In this document: one piece after another, positions 18,101 through 23,674 of the stretch
Numbering within the stretch: the stretch's first letter is position 1
Layout of the letters: each line of letters opens with the position of its first letter
DNA from: a virus
Direction: 5' to 3' (one strand)
Virus record (IMG/VR): IMGVR_UViG_3300043436_003246
Coordinates: 1-24,627 of that record
DNA length: 24,627 nucleotides
The notes under the pieces: generated by a model
Told to the model about the DNA's origin: nothing
Database searches by the model: none
Seen by the model: the letters and a program-made list of their open reading frames with translations, nothing else
Translations under genes and position numbers: made by a program

Positions 18101-18818
18101 CTATCTTAGCCATTATGATGTGCGACTGAATAAAAACAAGTGGTTCCATTGTCCTGTTATAGGCAAATTCCAAGTCAACAGGAGAACCTCTAAATGTCTT
18201 TACTCTTTCACCTACTTCGCAAGATACTGATTTCCATCCACTTTTGAAAGGAAAGTTTTTCTTCCAATCGTATTTTATATCTCCACTCGGTGTGTAAACA
18301 ACGTCAAAGATATCCGGTTCATCTCCAGATGCACCTTCAAGATGCTCAAGAATAATGAACTGACTAATCTTTTTCATTGGGACGCGCTTGCAAACAACGT
18401 AGTCATTAAGCGCAAGGAATCCACTATCACTCTTTCTTAATACGAGTTCTTTATATGGAACAATTAAAAGATGAATCATTTCCTCACCATCTTGATAGGC
18501 AAAGTAGAAACTTTCATCTCTCTGCACGGTACAAATCTTAGCAATAGCGTCTGGAGTAAACCAAACCTGATCACCAACTTCGACCTCTACAGGCCCATCC
18601 CATGAGTAGTTAAGCGGACCTAAATCTGCTTTTGGGCTAACAGAAACAACAATTCCGCTGCGTGCAGCAAGCATAATCCTTGCTTCATCGCTCACGGCTT
18701 GTAGCGAAATCTTTGCGTTATTTAATACGATATCGGGTGTAATAACGTATGGTATTTGAACCAATACTCTACCCACGCCAACATTCAATGATAGAGCCTC
18801 CTCCTTCGTGATAATCAT
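18090..18818 (-). CDS. Tandem GroES-like co-chaperonin-type protein
   Basis: 242 residues that read as two GroES folds in a row. Repeat 1 (about 14-128): GRVLVQIP, a loop with hydrophobic tripeptide IVL (30-32), SGIVVSVSP, VEVGDQVWF (80-87) and LLIVPYKELVL. Repeat 2 (about 133-240): NDYVVCKRV (138-146), a loop with IIL (155-157), CEVGERVKTF and LVFIQSHIIMAKI. Compare E. coli GroES: DRVIVKRK, mobile-loop IVL, VKVGDIVIF, EVLIMSESDILAIV. The 16 residues between the start of NDYVVCKR's Asp and IIL nearly equal the GroES spacing. Such loops contact GroEL. Phage co-chaperonins (T4 gp31, RB49 CocO) help fold the capsid protein, and this gene opens the packaging/head block. A double GroES is otherwise known in chloroplast Cpn20. 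Assignment is by eye. Confidence 0.6.
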   Translation of the reverse strand: MIITKEEALSLNVGVGRVLVQIPYVITPDIVLNNAKISLQAVSDEARIMLAARSGIVVSVSPKADLGPLNYSWDGPVEVEVGDQVWFTPDAIAKICTVQRDESFYFAYQDGEEMIHLLIVPYKELVLRKSDSGFLALNDYVVCKRVPMKKISQFIILEHLEGASGDEPDIFDVVYTPSGDIKYDWKKNFPFKSGWKSVSCEVGERVKTFRGSPVDLEFAYNRTMEPLVFIQSHIIMAKIDGE

Positions 18819-18835
18819 AATATCTTGATTTAGTA

Positions 18836-18865
18836 GGGAATAACTTCCTGTTATTTTGTATTCCC
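18836..18865. repeat. Inverted repeat ahead of the GroES-like gene
   Basis: GGGAATA (18836-18842) and TATTCCC (18859-18865) are perfect complements. A competing inner stem, AATAAC with GTTATT (18839-18844 and 18850-18855), shares bases with it. The site begins 17 bases upstream of the gene starting at 18818, in the 117-bp gap where a promoter or leader is expected. I find no TAnnTTTG promoter on the minus strand here, so late transcription may use another signal. It may be an operator or a leader hairpin. Confidence 0.4.
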
Positions 18866-18906
18866 CATAATGTACTTTTGTTTTGCCTTACCTTCCTGTT
18901 AAGATT

Positions 18907-18928
18907 AGGAGCGTCCTCGGAGGCTCCT
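18907..18928 (+). terminator. Hairpin with T-tract oriented on the plus strand
   Basis: AGGAGC (18907-18912) pairs with GCTCCT (18923-18928), followed on the plus strand by TTTCTTTTT (18929-18937). In plus-strand sense this is a good terminator, yet the flanking genes are on the minus strand. In minus-strand sense the hairpin follows the metallophosphoesterase stop by only a few bases but is followed by AATCTT rather than a U-tract. It may end antisense transcription, or be a weak terminator or processing site for the upstream minus-strand genes. Confidence 0.45.
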
Positions 18929-18935
18929 TTTCTTT

Positions 18936-19937
18936 TTACACAACCTTTCCATTTATAATCATTCTATTGTCTACCGAGAATCTTCCTGTAGCGTCAAATT
19001 CTACTAGACAAAATCCATGCACCCAATCATTATGTGGCATATAGTCAGGATTTAACTCACATAAACACCCGGTAGTAAAAGCTCCGTGTATAGTATCGTG
19101 TATATCTCGTGTCACAAATTCCGATTTTCTATGGAAGTGTCCGCACACGGTATTTCTTTTTGTCTTTAGGTATAATGCTCTTGCCGGCTGAACCGTTCCA
19201 CCACCTCTATACTCGTGACCGTGTATAATACACAAGTCCCCTGCAAGAGCAACTGTTTGAGATTCAACTAATTTAACTCCATTCTCTCCAAATCTTAAAA
19301 GCATTTGAAGTTCAAACTCATCCGTTTCAATCCACTCTGGAGCTTTGATGGTTAACCAACGCTCTAGTCTGTGTTCGTGATTTCCAATCTTATAATAGAT
19401 CCCTGCCTTTGGGAAGGCGGCTCTCAATTCTTTAAGGAACCATCTACCCTGCTCAAGTTCAACCTTCATCTTAGGTTTGCTTGGATCTTTATCAAAACTT
19501 GACAATGCATAGAAGTCAAGTATATCTCCATTTAGATAAACACAATTTACATTATTGTCCAAGCCATATTGAATAGCCGCCCTTAACGCCTCCTCATCGT
19601 GATATGGAAAATGTATGTCCGAAAGAACAAGAATCTTATTATGATGAATAGGTAGCGTTAAGAAGCTAGGTGATGACTTATACGATTCGGGAATATTAGC
19701 AAATGGAGTGTAGTTATATGTAACAGGTCTTTGCAATTCAGGATCTACACTTTTTCTTGTTTCCTTACCACCCAATCCAGCATGGTTTTTAAGAATTGAA
19801 CGTGCATGATCTACGCTGCTAAAAAGAAGTTCGTGATCAGCATACATCTTCTTGGCAATAGTCATTATTGGAAGCTTTGGGTATTTCTTCAAATACTTAA
19901 CGGCAAGTTCACCTGTGGGTGTTTTTTTACGCGGCAT
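18936..19937 (-). CDS. Calcineurin-like metallophosphoesterase with an N-terminal extension
   Basis: 333 residues. The full metallophosphoesterase motif set is present: LSDIHFPY (D107, H109), LNGDILDF (D138), KIGNHEHR (N186, H187), IHGHEY (H239, H241) and CGHFHR (H267, H269), giving a two-metal phosphoesterase centre. Residues 1-60 form a small basic helical domain (ELAVKYLKKYPKLPIMTIAK, then VDHARSILKNHAGLGG) that resembles a helix-turn-helix and may bind nucleic acid; I have seen this combination in other Bacteroidetes phages. Substrate is unknown; members of this superfamily include nucleases, nucleotide phosphatases and protein phosphatases. It begins one base after the preceding gene ends, so the two are co-transcribed. 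All catalytic residues look intact. Confidence 0.85.
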   Translation of the reverse strand: MPRKKTPTGELAVKYLKKYPKLPIMTIAKKMYADHELLFSSVDHARSILKNHAGLGGKETRKSVDPELQRPVTYNYTPFANIPESYKSSPSFLTLPIHHNKILVLSDIHFPYHDEEALRAAIQYGLDNNVNCVYLNGDILDFYALSSFDKDPSKPKMKVELEQGRWFLKELRAAFPKAGIYYKIGNHEHRLERWLTIKAPEWIETDEFELQMLLRFGENGVKLVESQTVALAGDLCIIHGHEYRGGGTVQPARALYLKTKRNTVCGHFHRKSEFVTRDIHDTIHGAFTTGCLCELNPDYMPHNDWVHGFCLVEFDATGRFSVDNRMIINGKVV

Positions 19938-19938
19938 T

Positions 19939-20268
19939 TTAATTGAATTTGTATTTATCTCTTCCTGAGAGGAAACTGCTATATATCATAGCAAGTTCTT
20001 TAGCATTACCTCTAAGGGTTAGCGTCTGTCCTGCTATTAAGGTTACAAGAGTAGATTTTAATGATATTCCTCCCTTCGAGTTTAAGTTGTTGGCTATGTA
20101 TAAAATGTCGGCTATTGCAAAATAGCAGGGCGACCACTCGGCAACAACACCATCCTCTCGTGTTTCGTCCATGTCATACTCCATTAGAATGAAGCAGTGC
20201 AACATGCCGTTACTATCTATAGCGAAGTTGTTTGACATATTGACGAAATTATGTATTTTATTCGACAT
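19939..20268 (-). CDS. Small hypothetical protein
   Basis: 109 residues from the ATG at 20268; an ATG at 20238 (MSNNFAIDSNGMLHCFILME) would give 99. I do not recognise the family. It is mildly acidic, with a beta-prone first half (LHCFILMEYDMDE, then WSPCYFAIADILYIANNLN) and a helical end (GNAKELAMIYSSFLSG). It lies between a strong terminator (20301-20322) and the metallophosphoesterase gene, so it probably heads its own transcript. The gap before it carries a 16-bp near-palindrome (20275-20290). Confidence 0.6.
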   Translation of the reverse strand: MSNKIHNFVNMSNNFAIDSNGMLHCFILMEYDMDETREDGVVAEWSPCYFAIADILYIANNLNSKGGISLKSTLVTLIAGQTLTLRGNAKELAMIYSSFLSGRDKYKFN

Positions 20269-20274
20269 TGGTGC

Positions 20275-20290
20275 TAGATGTTAATATCTA
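20275..20290. promoter_or_regulatory. 16-bp near-perfect palindrome, operator candidate
   Basis: TAGATGTTAATATCTA is self-complementary at seven of eight base pairs. It sits six bases upstream of the ATG at 20268 and just after the terminator of the SSB-like gene, where transcription of the minus-strand block might start. A/T-rich palindromes this short do occur by chance. Confidence 0.35.
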
Positions 20291-20300
20291 CAAAAACAAA

Positions 20301-20322
20301 AAAGGGGGTCTAACCCCCCTTT
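20301..20322 (-). terminator. Strong rho-independent terminator after the SSB-like gene
   Basis: AAAGGGGG (20301-20308) pairs with CCCCC...TTT (20314-20322) around a five-base loop. On the minus strand the stem is followed by a long U-rich tract (the complement of 20291-20303). It ends transcription 12 bases after the SSB-like stop codon and separates that early gene from the block to its left. Confidence 0.85.
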
Positions 20323-20334
20323 CGCTCAATCAAC

Positions 20335-20676
20335 TTAAAACGGTAAATCATCATCTGATTGTACCGGGGCTGCCTTCTTCCCTCCTGTCTGTTTGGGAGC
20401 CGCTTCCTTCACCTCTATTGAGTAGACATTCAAACTAGTGTAGTACTTTTCCTTGTACTCCTTTGAACGAATGTTAAACTTTACATCAGATACATCGCCC
20501 ACAACTGGCGTCATGACGCTATCAAGTGACTTACCTCCAATTGTGAAGGCGTATGTGTCCGTGTAGGTGTTTCCACCAACTTCTCTAGAGTTCTCAAGTA
20601 CGAACTCAATAAAATCAAAATTGCCGCGAGTTTGCTTTTCTCCGACTGCTACCACTTTTCCTGTAATATTAAACAT
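20335..20676 (-). CDS. Single-stranded-DNA-binding-like protein (DUF3127 type)
   Basis: 113 residues from the ATG at 20676 (MFNITGKVVAVGEKQTRGN). An in-frame ATG at 20703 lies upstream of the predicted transcription start and is rejected. The body is an OB-fold-like beta barrel (FDFIEFVLENSREVGG, TYAFTIGGKSLDSV, VGDVSDVKFNIRSKEY, YYTSLNVYSIEV). Next comes a disordered Lys/Ala/Gly linker and the C-terminus SDDDLPF. An acidic tip ending in DLPF is the protein-docking tail of bacterial SSB and is typical of the DUF3127 family of Bacteroidota. It probably coats single-stranded DNA during phage replication and recruits partners through the tail. It has its own promoter (20693-20723) and terminator, and diverges from the replication operon. 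Confidence 0.85.
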   Translation of the reverse strand: MFNITGKVVAVGEKQTRGNFDFIEFVLENSREVGGNTYTDTYAFTIGGKSLDSVMTPVVGDVSDVKFNIRSKEYKEKYYTSLNVYSIEVKEAAPKQTGGKKAAPVQSDDDLPF

Positions 20677-20692
20677 GATATATAATTTTCCA

Positions 20693-20723
20693 CAAATATA
20701 CATGGTTGTTCTACATTTACCAA
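20693..20723 (-). promoter_or_regulatory. Bacteroidota-type promoter for the SSB-like gene
   Basis: On the minus strand TTG (20723-20721) is followed after 20 bases by TATATTTG (20700-20693). The predicted transcription start, near 20686, leaves about ten bases before the ATG at 20676. The sequence TTTTCCACA (20686-20694, plus strand), which fits the relaxed DnaA-box form TTWTNCACA, overlaps the -7 element. Confidence 0.7.
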
Positions 20724-20760
20724 AATATTTTTATTAACACGGTGTTTATATGTTTATTTG

Positions 20761-20790
20761 TTGCATTCGTATTTTTTGATTGTATATTTG
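20761..20790 (+). promoter_or_regulatory. Bacteroidota-type promoter for the replication operon
   Basis: TTG (20761-20763) is followed after exactly 19 bases by TATATTTG (20783-20790). Transcription should start near 20797, giving a leader of about 113 bases before the ATG at 20910. Its -7 octamer is identical to that of the divergent SSB promoter. Confidence 0.75.
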
Positions 20791-20796
20791 CCATGT

Positions 20797-20895
20797 CGAA
20801 AGACGGTTAGAGTAGCAGCTAACGAAAAACATTATAATAGCCCTGTGATTTAGGACGTGTCTGCTACCACTCCTAAGTTACGGGGTTTATTTTTT
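20797..20895 (+). promoter_or_regulatory. Structured leader with terminator-like hairpin: candidate attenuator
   Basis: Between the promoter and the first gene of the replication operon, bases 20841-20854 pair with 20872-20885 in a continuous 14-bp stem (11 Watson-Crick and three G-U pairs, ends CCC/GGG and TAGG/CCTA). The stem is followed at once by TTTATTTTTT (20886-20895). This is a terminator in front of a gene. Upstream bases 20807-20818 (TTAGAGTAGCAG) can pair, with small bulges, with 20861-20876, which covers the loop and part of the right arm (CTGCTAC, CTCCTAA). The two structures exclude each other, as in attenuators. No ligand-binding fold is recognised. It could also release a small RNA of about 100 bases. 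Confidence 0.55.
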
Positions 20896-20909
20896 ACAAA
20901 AAGTATAAT

Positions 20910-21764
20910 ATGGAAAGCGAATCGCACTTTGGAAGGCATGCAAAAGAAAGGGAGCTAAGATACTCTAGGGTTCCAAACAATCTAATACGGAATAACAAAT
21001 TATCGTGTGAAGCTCGTGTTTTTGTTATGTGGGCGACAAGTCACGATAGTAGTTTTGTTTGGACAAGAAAGCAGGCAATGGAAGCTATGAATATTAAATC
21101 AATGACAACATTTTACAAGGTTGTTGAAGAGCTAAGCGAAGCTAAGTATCTAATCAAAATTCCTTTTATAAACTCCACAACAAGCCCGGCAAGTGAGATA
21201 TATATGATGTATAAAGCTCCGCACGATTCTGCTGAATACAAAGATTGGTATGATGACTCCGAACCTGCTTCTACTAAAAAGGTAGGGGTACCAAAAAATG
21301 ATACCCCCCTGGTACCAAATTTTGATACTACCCCGGTACCAAAAAATGGTACACTTAAGAATACTATATCTTTAGAACAACCAAAAGAGAATATTAATAA
21401 AGAAAATATAAAAAGAAAGAAGGCGGCGAATGAATTTGTTCCACCAACTGTTGATGAAGTTAAGCAGTACTTTCTTGAAAAGGGATATTCTCCTTCAAAG
21501 GGTGAGCAGGCATTTAACTACTACAACTCGAACGATTGGAAGGACAAGAACAACAAGCAGGTTATGAACTGGAAGATGAAGATGCAACTTTGGTTCAAGC
21601 CGGAGGACAAGATTGACGTTTCAAAGCTTAAATTTGAAGTCGAGAACCCGGAGCAGTATGAAGGATTTAATAAATACCGCCACTACAACGAGGATGTTCT
21701 CAAGCAGCTAGTTGATGGAGTATGGCATTATCAAACACGACCAATAGGATTTAAAAAGGGATAA
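20910..21764 (+). CDS. Replisome organiser / replication initiation protein (helix-turn-helix plus DnaT-like C-terminal domain)
   Basis: 284 residues. N-terminal winged-helix region (about 17-100): YSRVPNNLIRNNKLSCEARV, then WTRKQAMEAMNIKSMTTFYK, the plan of phage replisome organisers (lambda O-like and DnaD-like initiators). A linker (about 120-170) holds three eight-residue repeats VPKNDTPL, VPNFDTTP, VPKNGTLK, which at DNA level are iterons (21287-21352). The C-terminal domain (about 174-235) has FVPPTVDEVKQYFLEKGY, FNYYNSNDW and NWKMKMQLWF, a helical module common in Bacteroidetes replication proteins and similar in plan to DnaT/DnaD helicase-recruitment domains. Expected job: bind the origin and load the primase-helicase encoded two genes later. 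It is the first gene of the operon; stop and next start are two bases apart. Confidence 0.8.
   Translation: MESESHFGRHAKERELRYSRVPNNLIRNNKLSCEARVFVMWATSHDSSFVWTRKQAMEAMNIKSMTTFYKVVEELSEAKYLIKIPFINSTTSPASEIYMMYKAPHDSAEYKDWYDDSEPASTKKVGVPKNDTPLVPNFDTTPVPKNGTLKNTISLEQPKENINKENIKRKKAANEFVPPTVDEVKQYFLEKGYSPSKGEQAFNYYNSNDWKDKNNKQVMNWKMKMQLWFKPEDKIDVSKLKFEVENPEQYEGFNKYRHYNEDVLKQLVDGVWHYQTRPIGFKKG
21287..21352 (+). repeat. Three 24-bp-spaced iterons inside the initiator gene: candidate replication origin
   Basis: GGTACCAAAAAATGATAC (21287-21304), GGTACCAAATTTTGATAC (21311-21328) and GGTACCAAAAAATGGTAC (21335-21352) start exactly 24 bases apart. Each is an imperfect palindrome of the form GGTACCA-N4-TGRTAC. 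The six bases between them differ. The layout, with an A/T-rich block directly downstream, is that of the lambda origin inside gene O. Confidence 0.65.
21361..21420 (+). other. A/T-rich block next to the iterons: candidate DNA-unwinding element
   Basis: Only 11 of these 60 bases are G or C, by direct count, and the plus strand is strongly purine-biased (mostly A). It starts nine bases after the third iteron and encodes the disordered, Lys/Asn/Glu-rich end of the linker in the initiator protein. In iteron origins such a block is where the strands open. Confidence 0.5.
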
Positions 21765-21765
21765 T

Positions 21766-21984
21766 ATGATGACACCGAGGAATAAGGCAATACGGCTTGT
21801 TAATCAGTTTGGATTAGAGGCGGCTTTCAAAATTGCACACGAAATGACAAACACACTTGGATGGATGGCACTAATGGCCGCCACCAAAGAGATGAGTGAT
21901 GAATATAAGAACGAAAGGTTCTATTGGGATACAGTTAAAGAAATAATACAAAAGGAACGCGATGGCATCGGAAAAGATTTATAA
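21766..21984 (+). CDS. Small hypothetical protein of a type common in Bacteroidetes phages
   Basis: 72 residues. It begins PRNKAIRLVNQFGLEAAFKI and ends with the helix FYWDTVKEIIQKE. I recall many small Bacteroidetes phage proteins with the same plan: an N-terminal 'p--kAi-Lv--f' helix and a C-terminal 'FW--Vk-eI-k'. Function is unknown and nothing suggests an enzyme. It starts two bases after the initiator stop and its last 23 bases overlap the primase-helicase start, so it is translated as part of the replication operon. Confidence 0.65.
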   Translation: MMTPRNKAIRLVNQFGLEAAFKIAHEMTNTLGWMALMAATKEMSDEYKNERFYWDTVKEIIQKERDGIGKDL

Positions 21985-23674
21985 CCTAGAAAATAGAAAG
22001 ACATACATCATCAACGCAGAAAGACGTGGTGAGAACAGCATGTCCTGCCCTGTATGCTCTGGCGACAGGAAGAAGAAGAATGTTAAGTGCATGAGCTTCA
22101 ACACGATAGAAGGTGTTGGTCATTGCAACCACTGCAACGCACGCTTTGTACGCAAGGTTGAGGATCAGGAGATTCAGAGATATACGCGTCCTGTACCTAC
22201 ATCCAACCCAACCTCTCTTCCCGATAAGATTGTTAACTGGTTCAAGGAGCGTGGAATCAATTCATCTACGCTAATTGACTTCAATGTGGAAGCTGGAAGG
22301 ATGTTCTTCCCCCAAGTTGCGCAGGAGAGGAACTGCATTATGTTTAACTACTACCGCGATGGAGAGTTAATCAACATCAAGTACCGAGATGCTGAGAAGA
22401 ACTTTCGACTTGTCAAGGATGCGGAACTGATATTCTATAATTTAGATAGCATTAGTCAAGATTTTGTTGTCATTACGGAAGGGGAACTAGACGCGATGGC
22501 CTATCATCAGGTTGGAATAACATCAGTTGTGTCCGTTCCTAATGGAGCTTCAAAGAATAATAGACTGCAGTATGTCGACAACTGCATTGACCGATTTGAG
22601 GATGTAAAGACAATCTACCTTGCAACAGACGATGACGAACCCGGCCGTGTGCTTCAAGAGGAGCTTGCTAGACGCTTCGGAAAGGACAGGTGTAGGAAGA
22701 TATCATTCTTCGGGAAAAAGGACGCTAATGAGCTTCTAATGACGGATCCGTTAATGCTTCCTGAAACATTGGAAGCCGCTGAAGAATATCCGTTAGAGGG
22801 AATCGTAACTATAGACGGCATAGCAGACGACATTTGGAGATTAAGACGTGAAGGTTTAAAGCCAGGATGCGACATATCAATTGATGCGTTTAATGAACTG
22901 CTAACCTTTGTTCCTGGATATGTTACAGGAGTTACAGGAATACCTAACCACGGTAAGTCGGAATTCCTAGATCAGATAATGGTTGATCTTTCAGTTAGAC
23001 ACGGATGGAGGTTTGGAATCTTCTCGCCTGAGAACTACCCACTTCAGCTCCACTTCTCGAAGGTGGCTAGCAAACTAGTAGGAACGGCGTTTAACGATAT
23101 GGGGGACCGAGAAATCATAGCCGCCATGAACTACTGCCGTGATAACTTCTTCTACATAGCCCCTGAGGAGGATAATAGTTTGGACAGCATAATTGAACAT
23201 GCCAAGAGTCTAGTTAAGAAGTATGGGATAAACGCAATCATCATCGATGCGTGGAACAAGCTTGACCACACCTATCAGACGTCGGAAACCCAACATATAT
23301 CCAAGGAGCTAGATAAGTTAATCAGCTTCTGCCGAAAGTATAGCGTACACGCCTTCGTGGTGGCCCACCCTACCAAGATGTCGCGTGACCCAAAGACGCA
23401 GCAGTACAATGTAGCTACCCTATACGATATGGCTGGGTCCGCCCACTTCTACAACAAGTGCGACAATGGTATATCGGTATACAGACACTTCTTCGAGGAT
23501 GGTGGTTCAATGCCCGAAATCTTTGTGCAAAAGGTAAAGTTCAAACATTGGGGACGTCAGGGCAGTCGCGAGATGCAGTATGATGTTCCGAGCGGTAGAT
23601 ATTATATAGTTGGAAAACTTAACAAAACTTCCTATCTTAGCACGGAATTTAAACAAGAGGAATTTGAGCTATGA
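21962..23674 (+). CDS. Bifunctional DNA primase-helicase (T7 gp4 / Twinkle type)
   Basis: 570 residues, the usual length for a T7 gp4-type protein. Zinc ribbon: CPVC (29-32) and CNHC (55-58). Toprim primase core: ITEGELDAM (171-179) with catalytic Glu173, and ATDDDEPG (221-228) with the metal-binding Asp residues, followed by KKDANELL. RecA-like hexameric helicase domain (about 290-560): Walker A GIPNHGKS (326-333), Walker B AIIIDAWN (425-432) and VVAHPTKM (466-473). It unwinds the fork and makes primers, so the phage needs no host primase for its lagging strand. It overlaps the small gene upstream by 23 bases and the next gene by four (ATGA). All key catalytic residues are intact. A Met at residue 27 would remove the upstream overlap but cut close to the zinc ribbon. 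Confidence 0.95.
   Translation: MASEKIYNLENRKTYIINAERRGENSMSCPVCSGDRKKKNVKCMSFNTIEGVGHCNHCNARFVRKVEDQEIQRYTRPVPTSNPTSLPDKIVNWFKERGINSSTLIDFNVEAGRMFFPQVAQERNCIMFNYYRDGELINIKYRDAEKNFRLVKDAELIFYNLDSISQDFVVITEGELDAMAYHQVGITSVVSVPNGASKNNRLQYVDNCIDRFEDVKTIYLATDDDEPGRVLQEELARRFGKDRCRKISFFGKKDANELLMTDPLMLPETLEAAEEYPLEGIVTIDGIADDIWRLRREGLKPGCDISIDAFNELLTFVPGYVTGVTGIPNHGKSEFLDQIMVDLSVRHGWRFGIFSPENYPLQLHFSKVASKLVGTAFNDMGDREIIAAMNYCRDNFFYIAPEEDNSLDSIIEHAKSLVKKYGINAIIIDAWNKLDHTYQTSETQHISKELDKLISFCRKYSVHAFVVAHPTKMSRDPKTQQYNVATLYDMAGSAHFYNKCDNGISVYRHFFEDGGSMPEIFVQKVKFKHWGRQGSREMQYDVPSGRYYIVGKLNKTSYLSTEFKQEEFEL

Noticed and set aside
18873-18880. TACTTTTG as a plus-strand -7 box
   Set aside because: No TTG lies 19-21 bases upstream (nearest is 14) and no plus-strand gene follows.
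18934-18942. TTTTACACA as a DnaA box
   Set aside because: Matches the relaxed consensus, but it overlaps the end of a coding gene with no origin or promoter feature nearby. Most likely chance.
20797-20895. Leader hairpin region as a tRNA
   Set aside because: No acceptor stem, TTCGA-type loop or cloverleaf can be drawn; the single long stem plus U-tract fits a terminator.
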